Shown here: in pieces, positions 39,824 through 48,800 of the stretch
How positions within the stretch are numbered: the first letter of the stretch is position 1
Layout of the letters: the number at the start of each line of letters is the position of its first letter
Assembly: GCF_000335475.2 (NCBI RefSeq)
Contig: NZ_ANAH02000006.1
Location: forward strand, 372,001-436,000
From: Cystobacter fuscus DSM 2262
GTDB lineage: Bacteria > Myxococcota > Myxococcia > Myxococcales > Myxococcaceae
Length of the DNA: 64,000 bases
Reading direction: 5' to 3'
Notes under the pieces: generated by a model
The model's database searches: none
What the model saw: the letters and a program-made list of their open reading frames with translations, nothing else
What the model was told of the DNA's origin: nothing
Made by a program: the position numbers and the translations under genes

Positions 39824-41008
39824 ATGGACCGGTCCCCCTTGCGAGCCCACTGGGCGCTCGACCCCGAAACGCTCTTCCTCAACCACGGCTCCTTCGGCGC
39901 CTGCCCCACCCGGGTGCTCGAGGAGCAGTCCCGGCTGCGCGCGCGCCTGGAAGCCAACCCCGTGCGCTTCCTCCACCGCGACCTACCGGACCTCGCCGAC
40001 GCGGCCCGCGGCGCGCTCGCGGACTTCCTCGACGCCAACCCGGACGACCTGGCCTTCGTCCCCAACGCCACCACCGGCGTCAACACCGTGCTGCGCTCGC
40101 TGCGCTTCGCCCCCGGCGACGAGCTGCTCACCACCGATCACGAGTACAACGCCTCGCGCAACGCGCTCGACTTCGTGGCCCAGCACTGGGGCGTGCAGGT
40201 GGTGGTCGCGAAGCTGCCCTGGCCCACCCCCTCCCCCCAGGCCGTGGTGGACGCGGTGCTCGCGCGCGTCACCGAGCGCACCCGGCTCTTCCTCATCGAT
40301 CACATCACCAGCCAGACGGGCATGATCCTCCCCGTGGCCTCGCTCGTGCGCACGCTGCGCTCGCGCGGCGTGGAGACGCTCGTGGATGGGGCGCACGGGC
40401 CCGGCCAGATTCCCCTGTCCCTGCGCGAGCTGGGCGCCGCGTACTACACCGGCAACTGCCACAAGTGGCTGTGCGCGCCCAAGGGAGCCGCCTTCCTCCA
40501 CGTGCGCCGTGACGCGCAGCCCCTCGTCCGCCCCCTCGTCATCAGCCATGGGTACAACTCGCGGCGCGAGGATCGCTCGCGCTTCCGCCTGGACTTCGAC
40601 TGGCTCGGCACGAACGATCCCACCCCCTTCCTGTGCATCCCCAAGGCGATTGAAGTCATGGGCGGACTGGTGCCCGGCGGCTGGCCCGAGGTGATGGCCC
40701 GCAACCACGCCCTGGCGATCGCCGCGAGAACCCTGCTCCACCAACGACTGGGCGGCGCCCCCCGCTGCCCCGAGGACATGGTGGGCAGCATGGCCACCGT
40801 GGCCCTCCCGGACGGCTTCCCCGAGGAGCCCTCCGTGCTCGGGTTGGATCCACTCCAGGAGCGGCTCTTCCTCGAGCACCGCATCGAGGTGCCCATCATG
40901 CCCTGGCCCAAGCCCCCCCACCGTCACGTGCGCGTGTCCGCCCAGCTCTACAACTCGCCCGCCGAGTACCAACGGCTGGCGGAAGCTTTGGAGGCGCTGC
41001 CACGCTGA
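39824..41008 (+). CDS. Class V PLP-dependent aminotransferase (isopenicillin N epimerase-like)
   Basis: PLP enzyme of 394 residues, fold type I. The PLP lysine is Lys214 in YYTGNCHKWLCAPKGAAFLHV, with the Asp/His of the cofactor pocket in TLVDGAHGPGQIP. The N-terminal signature LNHGSFGACPTRVLEEQ and the FVPNATTGVNTVLRS segment are typical of the isopenicillin N epimerase / cysteine-desulfurase-like branch, which includes many enzymes of unknown substrate. No beta-lactam genes are nearby, so the epimerase label is only by family. 43 nt after tolB and 14 nt before ppx. Confidence 0.9.
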   Translation: MDRSPLRAHWALDPETLFLNHGSFGACPTRVLEEQSRLRARLEANPVRFLHRDLPDLADAARGALADFLDANPDDLAFVPNATTGVNTVLRSLRFAPGDELLTTDHEYNASRNALDFVAQHWGVQVVVAKLPWPTPSPQAVVDAVLARVTERTRLFLIDHITSQTGMILPVASLVRTLRSRGVETLVDGAHGPGQIPLSLRELGAAYYTGNCHKWLCAPKGAAFLHVRRDAQPLVRPLVISHGYNSRREDRSRFRLDFDWLGTNDPTPFLCIPKAIEVMGGLVPGGWPEVMARNHALAIAARTLLHQRLGGAPRCPEDMVGSMATVALPDGFPEEPSVLGLDPLQERLFLEHRIEVPIMPWPKPPHRHVRVSAQLYNSPAEYQRLAEALEALPR

Positions 41009-41022
41009 GTAAGCTGCGCTGA

Positions 41023-41949
41023 ATGCCTCGATACGCCACCATCGACGTGGGGACCAACTCGGTCCTCCTGCTCGTCGCCGACCGCCATCCCGATGGCCGC
41101 TTCCACGCCGTCCAGGAGCGCGCGGAAATCACCCGTCTGGGACGCGGCGTGGACCAGAGCCGCCGCCTGTCCCCCGAGGGGATGGAGACCACCCTCCAGG
41201 TGCTGTCCGACTTCGCCGACGAGGCCCGGCGCCTGGGGGCCGAGGCCATCGCCGTGTCCGCCACCAGCGCGGCGCGCGACGCGGAGAATGGCGCCGAGTT
41301 CCTCGCCGCCGCCCGCACGCGCGCCGGCGTCACCGTGGAGATCATCCCCGGCGAGCTGGAGGCCCAGCTGTCCTTCACCGCGGCGTTCGCGGACTTCGGA
41401 CGCACGGCGCGCGGTCCCCTCGTCGTGGTGGACATCGGCGGAGGCTCCACCGAGTTCATCTACGGGGACACCGCGGGCAAGGTGACCTTCCGCCACAGCT
41501 TCGACGTGGGCTCGGTGCGCATGACCGAGCGCTACGTGCGCGCCGATCCCCCCTCCGCCGAGGACCGGGCCCGCGTGGAAGCCCACCTGCGCGAGACGTT
41601 CTCCTCGCTGCCGCCCTGCCCCCCGGGTGCCCAACTGGTGGGCATCGCCGGCACGGTGACGACCCTGTTCACCGTGCGCCACGCCATCGATCCGTATGAC
41701 GCCGGGCGGGTGCATGGAGGCACGTTGTCGCTCGCGGAGCTGGACGCGCTGGTGGACTCCCTGTGCCAGAAGCCGCTCGCCGAGCGCCAGAAGCTGCCCG
41801 GTCTTCAACCCAAGCGCGCCGACGTGATTGCCGCCGGAGCCCTCATCCTGCGCGAGTGCCTGCGGGCGCTCGGGCTGGACAACTGCCTCGTGAGTGATCG
41901 CGGCCTGCGCTGGGGTCTGCTCGCGCACCGCTTCGGAGCCTCCTCTTGA
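41023..41949 (+). CDS. Ppx/GppA-family phosphatase
   Basis: Sugar-kinase-fold phosphatase of 308 residues acting on polyphosphate and/or pppGpp. Motifs: TIDVGTNSVLLLVAD (P1), AVSATSAARDAEN, EIIPGELEAQLSF, VVVDIGGGSTEFIYG (P2), VGIAGTVTTL. It corresponds to the short form lacking the C-terminal helical domain of E. coli Ppx (about 513 residues), common in many bacteria, where exopolyphosphatase activity varies. It overlaps the MFS gene by 4 nt. Confidence 0.92.
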   Translation: MPRYATIDVGTNSVLLLVADRHPDGRFHAVQERAEITRLGRGVDQSRRLSPEGMETTLQVLSDFADEARRLGAEAIAVSATSAARDAENGAEFLAAARTRAGVTVEIIPGELEAQLSFTAAFADFGRTARGPLVVVDIGGGSTEFIYGDTAGKVTFRHSFDVGSVRMTERYVRADPPSAEDRARVEAHLRETFSSLPPCPPGAQLVGIAGTVTTLFTVRHAIDPYDAGRVHGGTLSLAELDALVDSLCQKPLAERQKLPGLQPKRADVIAAGALILRECLRALGLDNCLVSDRGLRWGLLAHRFGASS

Positions 41950-43190
41950 GCCCGCCCGTCGCCGTGGCGACCCCGGCCGCCGCACCCAATAGCACCTACG
42001 CGCTGTTCATCCTCTCGCTCATCAACCTGGTCAACTACCTCGACCGGTACATCGTCACGGTCGCCCTGCCCCACATCCAGCGCGACTTCCAGCTCGACAA
42101 CACCCAGGCGGGACTGCTCGGCAGCTTCTTCATGGTGGTGTTCATGCTGGCCTCGCCCATCAGCGGCTTCCTGGGCGATCGCGTTCCGCGCCGCTTCCTG
42201 GTGGCCGGAGGCGTGCTGCTCTGGAGCCTCGCCACGGGGGCCTCGGGACTGGCGAGCACCTTCGCCGCGCTGATGGTGGCGCGTGCGTGCGTGGGCATCG
42301 GCGAGGCGGGCTATGGCGCGGTGGCCCCCTCCATCATCTCCGACCTCTTCCCGCGCGAGCAGCGCACGCGCGTGTTGTCCATCTTCTACATCGCCATCCC
42401 CGTGGGCGCGGCGGCTGGCTACGGGCTCGGCGGCTGGTTGAGCAACGCCTACTCGTGGCACGTGGCCTTCTACGCCGGAGGCGTGCCGGGCATCATCCTC
42501 GCCGTCATGGCCTTCTTCATGCCCGAGCCCCAGCGCGGCGCCATGGACGGTCCGGACGCCCAGAAGAAGCTGCCCTTCCTCGTGGGCCTCAAGGGCCTGG
42601 GGCGCAACCCCGCCTTCTGGTGGACCACGAGCGGCTACACCCTGATGACGTTCTCCATCGGCGGACTGGCCTTCTGGCTGCCCTCCTTCCTCGTCAACGA
42701 GCGGGGAATCACGCTGGATCGCGCGGGCTTCCTCTCCGGGGCGGTCACCGCGCTCGCGGGCCTGACGGGGACGATCGCCGGCGGCTGGCTGGGAGACCGG
42801 ATGGATCGGCGGATGCCGGGTGGAGGTCTGCGCCTGTCGGGCGTGGGGCTGCTGCTCGCCGCGCCGCTCATGGTCCTGGCGGTGAGGGTGTCGGCGCAGG
42901 CCCCCATGTTCGCCATCATCTTCATGGCCCAGTTCCTCATCTTCCTCAACAGCGGGCCCATCAACGCGGCCATCGTCAATGGCGTGCCCCCCGCCTTCCG
43001 CGCCTTCGCCATGGGGCTCAACGTGCTCTTCATCCACATGCTGGGTGATGCCCTGTCCCCCACGGTCATTGGTAGGCTGGCGGACGTCAGCAGCCTCGCC
43101 GTGGCCATCCAGGTGAACGCTATTCCCGTGCTTCTGGGAGGGCTCGCGCTATTGATGGCGGGCAAGGCGTTCCGACATGTAAACGCCTGA
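41946..43190 (+). CDS. MFS transporter, Spinster-like
   Basis: Twelve-helix major facilitator carrier of 414 residues. The Spinster-type opening LSLINLVNYLDRYIVTVALPHIQRDF, the motif A-like GFLGDRVPRRFLVAGG after the second helix, and a second-half GGWLGDRMDRR are visible. The start is TTG at 41946, overlapping the ppx stop; no better start lies before the first helix. Spinster relatives move lysolipids or sphingosine phosphate, but many bacterial members have unknown cargo. It is coupled to ppx in translation and is followed 41 nt later by the flavin oxidoreductase. Confidence 0.9.
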   Translation: MSPPVAVATPAAAPNSTYALFILSLINLVNYLDRYIVTVALPHIQRDFQLDNTQAGLLGSFFMVVFMLASPISGFLGDRVPRRFLVAGGVLLWSLATGASGLASTFAALMVARACVGIGEAGYGAVAPSIISDLFPREQRTRVLSIFYIAIPVGAAAGYGLGGWLSNAYSWHVAFYAGGVPGIILAVMAFFMPEPQRGAMDGPDAQKKLPFLVGLKGLGRNPAFWWTTSGYTLMTFSIGGLAFWLPSFLVNERGITLDRAGFLSGAVTALAGLTGTIAGGWLGDRMDRRMPGGGLRLSGVGLLLAAPLMVLAVRVSAQAPMFAIIFMAQFLIFLNSGPINAAIVNGVPPAFRAFAMGLNVLFIHMLGDALSPTVIGRLADVSSLAVAIQVNAIPVLLGGLALLMAGKAFRHVNA

Positions 43191-43231
43191 GAACCGGGCT
43201 CCTCCCGGTTCCCCTCACCCAGGAGAAGTCC

Positions 43232-44302
43232 GTGAGCCTGCTCTTCTCCCCGTTGCGCCTGCGCGGGGTCACGTTGAAGAACCGAATCGTCGTCTCGCCC
43301 ATGTGCCAGTACTCGAGCGAGGACGGCTTCGCGAACGACTGGCACTTCGTCCACCTGGGCTCCCGGGCCGTGGGCGGCGCGGGGCTCATCATCCTCGAGG
43401 CCAGCGCCGTCGAGGCCATCGGACGCATCACCCCGCAGGATCTCGGCATCTACAAGGACGAGCACGTCGAGCCGCTCGCGCGCATCGTGAAGTTCCTCCA
43501 CGAGCAGGGCGCGGTGGCGGGCATCCAGCTCGCGCACGCGGGGCGCAAGGCCTCCTCGAGCCCTCCCTCGCTGGGCGGAGCGCCCATCGCCCCCAACGCC
43601 CGGGGAGGTTGGACCCCCGTCTCCTCCAGTGGCCTCCCGTTCGACCCGAGGAACCCGGTGGCGCCCACGGCGCTCGACGAGGCGGGCATCCAACGCATCA
43701 TCCGCTCCTTCGCCGAGGCGGCCGACCGCGCCCGGGCCGCGGGCTTCCGGGTGGTGGAAATCCACGGCGCGCACGGCTACCTGCTGCACGAGTTCTTCTC
43801 CCCACTGTCCAACCAGCGCACGGATCGCTACGGCGGCTCCTTCGAGAACCGCGTGCGCCTCATCCGCGAGGTGACCCGCGCGGTGCGCCAGCGCTGGCCC
43901 GAGGAACTGCCGATCTTCGTGCGACTGTCCGCCACGGACTGGGTCGAGGAAGGCTGGTCGGTGGAGGACTCGGTGGCGCTCGCGAAGCTGCTCAAGGAGG
44001 ATGGCGCGGACCTCATCGACTGCTCCTCGGGAGGCGCCGTGCCCGGAGTGAGGATTCCCGCCGGGCCGGGCTACCAGGTGCCCCTGTCCGAGCGCGTGCG
44101 CCGCGAGGCGGACATCGCCACGGGCACCGTGGGCTTCATCCAATCCGCCTTCCAGGCCGAGAGCACCTTGCGCACCGGGCAGGCGGACGTCGTGCTGCTC
44201 GCGCGAGAGATGCTGCGCGACCCCTACTGGCCCCTGCACGCGGCGAAGGAGCTGTACACCCAGGTGGCGTGGCCGAAGCAGTACGAGCGCGCGCAGAACT
44301 GA
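43232..44302 (+). CDS. Old yellow enzyme, YqjM/XenA type
   Basis: FMN-dependent ene-reductase of 356 residues that reduces C=C bonds of enals, enones and nitro compounds with NADPH. Redox-tuning Cys25 (SPMCQYSS) and substrate-binding His178 and His181 (EIHGAHGYLLHEF) mark the thermophilic-like YqjM/XenA group. GIQLAHAGRKAS and the C-terminal GFIQSAFQAE…VLLAREMLRDPYWPL complete the FMN site. GTG start with AGGAG upstream. Probably stress-related, but the physiological substrate is unknown. Confidence 0.94.
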   Translation: MSLLFSPLRLRGVTLKNRIVVSPMCQYSSEDGFANDWHFVHLGSRAVGGAGLIILEASAVEAIGRITPQDLGIYKDEHVEPLARIVKFLHEQGAVAGIQLAHAGRKASSSPPSLGGAPIAPNARGGWTPVSSSGLPFDPRNPVAPTALDEAGIQRIIRSFAEAADRARAAGFRVVEIHGAHGYLLHEFFSPLSNQRTDRYGGSFENRVRLIREVTRAVRQRWPEELPIFVRLSATDWVEEGWSVEDSVALAKLLKEDGADLIDCSSGGAVPGVRIPAGPGYQVPLSERVRREADIATGTVGFIQSAFQAESTLRTGQADVVLLAREMLRDPYWPLHAAKELYTQVAWPKQYERAQN

Positions 44303-44314
44303 GCCGACGGGGAC

Positions 44315-45079
44315 TCAGCTCGAGCCCAGGCTCCCCAGCGGAAGGCCGAAGTGCGAGAGCAGCAGTTGCTCGCGCTCCTCGGCCGCTCCGAGCACCCGCT
44401 CCACGCGATGTCCCCCCTCCGAGAGGAGGAGCCGCTCTCCGCGCAGGGTCACCCGGCCCCGGGGCGTCTTGCGCGTGCAGAGCAACTCCCGGCGCAGGGG
44501 CGACCCGGGCGGTGGGTAGTCCTGGCCGCGCGCCACGAAGTCCTCCCACCGTCTCGGCTCACGCGAGAACGTGTAGAGCCATGGGCACGTGCCATCCGGC
44601 TCCTCGCGGGCAAGGCCCCACTCCTCGCCTCTGGGCTCCAGGAGGAACATGCGCCCCCCGGTGGGCCATCGTCCGGGGACCAGTGGCAGGGGCTCGTCGA
44701 AGGCCTCCCCGAAGCCCACGTCCACGAGCCACTTCTCCTCCAGGGCGACTTCCAGGACGAGGTGATCCAACCCGGGCGCCGTGGGCCATTCGCCCGCAAC
44801 GGACACCCGCGCCGCCAGGTACGTCACCTGGAAGCCCAGGGTGCGCAGCAGCGCGGCGAACAGGCCGTTGAGCTCGAAGCCCAACCCTCCCCGACCGCCA
44901 CGCACGAGCTTGTCGAAGAGCGCCTCCTCCTCGAGCACCATGGGTCGGCCGCCGAGCACGTCGAGGTTCTCGAAGGGAAGTGCCTCGAGATGCTGGAGGT
45001 GCAGGCGCCGCAACGCCTCCAGCGTGGGCCGTAACGGACCTCGGTAACCCATCCGCTGAAGGTAGAGACCGAGCTCCAT
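44315..45079 (-). CDS. Arylamine N-acetyltransferase homologue with catalytic Cys replaced by Gly
   Basis: A 254-residue member of the NAT family. The triad His106 (GLDHLVLEV) and Asp120 (WLVDVGFGE) are present, but the nucleophilic Cys of the RGGxCxELN motif is Gly67 in RGGRGGLGFELNGLF; the codon is GGC at 44879–44881. All other NAT landmarks (LPFENLDVLGGRP, PRRWEDF-like segment) are well kept. Without Cys the ping-pong acetyl transfer cannot operate, so the protein is inactive, binds ligand, or uses another chemistry. The ATG at 45079 fits the family start; 45094 is possible. Convergent with the ene-reductase gene. Confidence 0.88.
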   Translation of the reverse strand: MELGLYLQRMGYRGPLRPTLEALRRLHLQHLEALPFENLDVLGGRPMVLEEEALFDKLVRGGRGGLGFELNGLFAALLRTLGFQVTYLAARVSVAGEWPTAPGLDHLVLEVALEEKWLVDVGFGEAFDEPLPLVPGRWPTGGRMFLLEPRGEEWGLAREEPDGTCPWLYTFSREPRRWEDFVARGQDYPPPGSPLRRELLCTRKTPRGRVTLRGERLLLSEGGHRVERVLGAAEEREQLLLSHFGLPLGSLGSS

Positions 45080-45156
45080 GGCACGCACCAGCATAGAGCC
45101 CGCGCGCCACGCGCCCAAATCCGGGCCGGTACCCACACTCCCGGGATGTCGACTGT

Positions 45157-47412
45157 CTACCGGCCGTTCTTGCGGACGGACAGCTCCACGATGAAGTCGG
45201 GCCCGCCCTGGGCGCGGCCCTCGGCCCACTCCAGCACCGCGGGCCGATCGTCCCCCGCCCACAAGCCCAGCAGCTCGTACGTCATCCACTGGGCGAGCGA
45301 GCGCGCCACCCGCTGCGCGCCCTCGCGAGACACCGTCGACAGCGAGCCCTGCGCGTCCATCAGCCCGCGCACCAGCCTCGCCGGAATCATCCAGCACTCG
45401 GCGCGCAGCGCGGGCGGCACCAGGAACAGACAGACGGAGGACTCGCTCCGGCCCAGCACCGCGTCCACCTGCTCGCGCGCCAGCCGCAGGTTCGGCGCCC
45501 ACTGGCCCTCGCCCCGCTGCTCCAGCTTGCGCGCCTGCACGAGCACCGCGCGCTTCGTTGTGAGGAAGCCCTCCACCTCCACCGTCAACACGAAGCCCAG
45601 CTCCACTCCGGCGGGCCTCGTCCCCTCCGCGGCCTCTGTCCCCTGCCCCGCTTGCTCGCGGCGCCGGTACTGGAAGCCCAGCTCCAGGGGCACGGGCTGT
45701 CCCTGCGCGAGGAGGATCGACAGGTCCGAGCGGATGCTGTCCACCTCGTTCTTCAAGTCCTCCAGCAGCCGCGAGACCAGGACGGACTCGTCCTCCCGGA
45801 AGTGCTCCGGATAGCGCGCGGAGAAGTCGCGCTCCACGCGGCCGAAGGCGCCCAGGAGCAGTTCCTCCAGGTCCCGATCCCTCAACCACGTCCGGCCGCC
45901 ACCGAGCGTCAGGGCCCCGGAGGAGCGCAGATGCCGCAAGGCGCCCGTCAGGGTCGCGGGCGTCTCCGGCTCGGAGGACTCGGGCCCCGCGGCGAGCCAC
46001 GCGTTGATGGCCCGCACGCGGAAGCGCACCCGCGTGGAGGGATGATCTCCCAGCCGGCGCAGGAGCCTGCGATCCGTGGACGTCTTCACCAGCGACAGCG
46101 TCACCAGCTCGGACTCGGAGGCGGCCGCGTCCGGCGCGCACCACAGGACGAACTCCATGGCCGCCTTGCGCAGCACGGGCTTCTTCGCATAGCGGCGCGT
46201 CACCTCCTGCCGCCATGCCGCCAGCTCGTCCGCGCCGGGCCGGTGCTCCGACTCCATGCGGGGCCACAGCTCCGCGCATTCCTCGGCGAGCCACTCCAGG
46301 GCGTCCGCCACCGGAAGACTCCGCACCCGCTCACGCGCCCGGTTGCGGCACTCGAAGGCATCCTCCGCGCCCTGGCGCAACGCCACCCGGAACAGCCGCT
46401 CCTCCACCCACAACAACACGAGCGCCAGCCCGGGCTCGGCCTTGGGCACCAGCCGCTCCCAGCAGGTGTCCACCACCCGCCGGTGCCTCGCGAGCTCCCG
46501 CTCCTCGTGGAGGCTCGCCACCACCGCGTTCAGGGACGCGCGCAGTCCCTCCACCGGCGGCTCGAAGGAAACCAGCACCTCACTGAGGTTGTCGATGACC
46601 GCCACCGCGCCTCCCTCCTCCAGGTTCCGGGCGAGCAGCAGGCCCGCACGCGTGCACCAGCGCGCCTCGCGCTTGCCGTGCGCGTAACACCCCAGGAAGC
46701 CGCGCAGCTCGCCCGGGTTGCGCGCCGAGGCCACGAGCTGGAAGAGCTTCTCCTCGAGGATGTCGCGGCACTCGCGCCAGGGAATCTTCGCCGCCCGCTC
46801 GCGGATGAAGGCCACCAGCTTGTCGCGGCCCTCGCGCAGGTGCGGCAACAACTCCCGGAGCTGATCCAACCGGCCGATGAGCCGCTTGTCCGAGCCCAGC
46901 AGCGTCTTCAGGTCCACCGCCACCGTGTCGTTGAAACACAGCACCCGGCCGTCGAACGTGCAGCGCACGCCACTCACCAGGCGCCGCAGCTCGTCCGGGT
47001 GGCGCTTGAGGTAGCGCGCCACCACCTTGGACAGCTCGGCGTCCACCTCGCGCGTGAGCGGCTCGAGCGCCTCGCCCTGTCCCCCGCCGCGCAGCGCCTG
47101 GACGAGCTGATCCTGCCGGGAGAGCAACCGCAGGAGCAGCTCGCGGGGCGCCTCCGAATAGGGCCACAGCAGTTCGCCCGAGTGCACCAGCAGGAACAAC
47201 AGCTCTCCGGGAGAGCGCGGGCCCACGTCCAGCCGGGCCCAGGTGGCCGCCTGCGCCCGCTCGCGCTCCTCCAGGGTGGCCCGCCGCACCCAGTCGGTGA
47301 GCTGCTCGGCCCACTGGGGACGCGATGCGAGGACCGCGTCGGCGGGGGCGCCCGAGGCCTGCTCGTAGAGCGCCTGGAGGGAATCAGGCCAGTGGGGATC
47401 GACGGAAGACAT
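45157..47412 (-). CDS. Large protein of unknown function
   Basis: A 751-residue protein, cytosolic by appearance, rich in Arg, Glu and Leu; mostly helical in the first 500 residues with repeated Leu/Arg helices (RRLLRRLGDHPSTRVRFRVRAINAWL may be HEAT-like). The last 220 residues are different: VSRLLEDLKNEVDSIRSDLSILLAQGQPVPLELGFQYRRRE, then ELGFVLTVEVEGFLTTKRAVLVQARKLE and SVCLFLVPP. The acidic–spacer–VQARK pattern resembles the core of PD-(D/E)XK-type nucleases, but this is a by-eye impression. It ends 77 nt from the NAT gene and starts 7 nt after the acyltransferase stop, so the two are co-transcribed. No function assigned. Confidence 0.8.
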   Translation of the reverse strand: MSSVDPHWPDSLQALYEQASGAPADAVLASRPQWAEQLTDWVRRATLEERERAQAATWARLDVGPRSPGELLFLLVHSGELLWPYSEAPRELLLRLLSRQDQLVQALRGGGQGEALEPLTREVDAELSKVVARYLKRHPDELRRLVSGVRCTFDGRVLCFNDTVAVDLKTLLGSDKRLIGRLDQLRELLPHLREGRDKLVAFIRERAAKIPWRECRDILEEKLFQLVASARNPGELRGFLGCYAHGKREARWCTRAGLLLARNLEEGGAVAVIDNLSEVLVSFEPPVEGLRASLNAVVASLHEERELARHRRVVDTCWERLVPKAEPGLALVLLWVEERLFRVALRQGAEDAFECRNRARERVRSLPVADALEWLAEECAELWPRMESEHRPGADELAAWRQEVTRRYAKKPVLRKAAMEFVLWCAPDAAASESELVTLSLVKTSTDRRLLRRLGDHPSTRVRFRVRAINAWLAAGPESSEPETPATLTGALRHLRSSGALTLGGGRTWLRDRDLEELLLGAFGRVERDFSARYPEHFREDESVLVSRLLEDLKNEVDSIRSDLSILLAQGQPVPLELGFQYRRREQAGQGTEAAEGTRPAGVELGFVLTVEVEGFLTTKRAVLVQARKLEQRGEGQWAPNLRLAREQVDAVLGRSESSVCLFLVPPALRAECWMIPARLVRGLMDAQGSLSTVSREGAQRVARSLAQWMTYELLGLWAGDDRPAVLEWAEGRAQGGPDFIVELSVRKNGR

Positions 47413-47419
47413 GTGCCGC

Positions 47420-48784
47420 TTACCGCCCTGGTATCACATCCGGCGTCGCGGCAGCAGACGCCAACCGCGGTTGGTACTCCCCCGCCAGCCGCTCCACCTG
47501 CTGCGCCAGTCCTCCTCCCTCGGCGAGCAGGCGGGCCTTGAGCCGCGCCCGATTGCCCAGGGTGAAGAACACGGACACGTCATGCCGCACGACGCTCCAG
47601 CGCTCGGAGAAGTACAGCGTGAGGAGCGCGAGCGGAGGAACACCCAGCAGCACCGACACTCCCACCGGCGCCCCGAGCCACAGCCATGCCCCCACCGTGA
47701 GCGCCGCCCACCACACCGCCGACGTCACCGCCGCCGCGAGGAACTTCACCGTCGCCTGGACGTCCAGCTCCGCGTTGCGGCTCGCCCAGCGCGGAAACAG
47801 ATAGGGCACGTAGAACAGACACAGCCCCACGAGCGACAGGGGCAGGCCCACCACGAGCAACAACAGGTTCTTCAGTGCGAAGCGCGCCACGGGAGCGGGC
47901 TGGTACTCCAGCGACAAATCCGCGGGGTCCGCGCGCACCAGGGACAGGTGGCGCTGGAAGGTCATGAGCTGGCCGCGCACCCGCTCGAAACGCTCGGGCT
48001 CTTCCGCGCGGAACAGCTCGAGCCCCCGCGCCCAGTAGCGCAGCCGCTCCGGATCCTTCGCCTGCTTCTGGCGCAGGGCGTAGAGGTCCTCGGCCAGTTG
48101 GATGAGCGGCAGGTCCTCCCACTTGTCCAGGTTGAGGGTGACGGCGCGCAGCGCTCCGGCGATGCGCTCGGTGAGCGCGCGCACCGAGGCGGCCTCGTCC
48201 GCGCCGTCCGCGGGCAGGAAGTCGCGCACGTCGATGGGGGCGCCCACCTCGATGAGCACCTCGCTGCGGAACAGATGCTTGTCCGCGTACGTGAGACCCA
48301 CCGGGACGATGCGCACGGCGGCCCCCTGCTTCGCCGCCCCGAGCGCGATGCGCGCCGCGCCCGTCTTCAGCTCCGCGAGCCCGGGCTCCGAGTGGCTCTT
48401 GCCCTCGGGAAAGAGGGTGATGGCCCGGCCCGCCACGAGCGCTCCGCGCGCCGCGTCCAGCGTGCCCTCGTTGCGGCCCATCTGCGTGGGGTCATCCTGC
48501 TTGCGGTACACGGGCAGTGCCCCGAGCCCCCGGAGCAGGGCGCCAATCACGGGAATGCGGAAGAGCGGCTCCTTGGCGAGGAACGTCACCTGCCGTCGCG
48601 TGAGGATGAAGACGAGCGCGGGATCGATGAGCCCGTTGGGGTGATTGCCCACGAAGATGACGGGCCCCTCGGTCTCGGCCTGGGGGGCATGCACCTTCAC
48701 CCGGTAGAAGAGCCGCAGCAACAGCGCCACCAACGTCCGTACGAAGCCGTAGAACACGCGCGCAGTGTACACCGGGCGGCGCAT
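47420..48784 (-). CDS. Lysophospholipid acyltransferase family protein (PlsC-like)
   Basis: Membrane acyltransferase of 454 residues. The catalytic motif NHPNGLIDP (NHX4D-like) is at about 47–55, and FPEGKSHSEP (substrate phosphate site) at about 124–133, with VPVGLTYADK as block IV. After the 230-residue PlsC domain come a helical region and two or three C-terminal membrane segments (about 295–320, 345–375), so it is longer than PlsC (about 245). It may acylate glycerol-3-phosphate, lysophospholipid or another lipid. It precedes the unknown 751-residue gene in the same transcript and follows tamA by 16 nt. Confidence 0.88.
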   Translation of the reverse strand: MRRPVYTARVFYGFVRTLVALLLRLFYRVKVHAPQAETEGPVIFVGNHPNGLIDPALVFILTRRQVTFLAKEPLFRIPVIGALLRGLGALPVYRKQDDPTQMGRNEGTLDAARGALVAGRAITLFPEGKSHSEPGLAELKTGAARIALGAAKQGAAVRIVPVGLTYADKHLFRSEVLIEVGAPIDVRDFLPADGADEAASVRALTERIAGALRAVTLNLDKWEDLPLIQLAEDLYALRQKQAKDPERLRYWARGLELFRAEEPERFERVRGQLMTFQRHLSLVRADPADLSLEYQPAPVARFALKNLLLLVVGLPLSLVGLCLFYVPYLFPRWASRNAELDVQATVKFLAAAVTSAVWWAALTVGAWLWLGAPVGVSVLLGVPPLALLTLYFSERWSVVRHDVSVFFTLGNRARLKARLLAEGGGLAQQVERLAGEYQPRLASAAATPDVIPGR

Positions 48785-48800
48785 GGCCCAACCCGGCGGC

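Noticed and set aside
45080-46294. Upstream extension of the N-acetyltransferase frame
   Set aside because: Gly/Arg/Ala-rich antisense-type sequence over the unknown 751-residue gene; the family start fits 45079.
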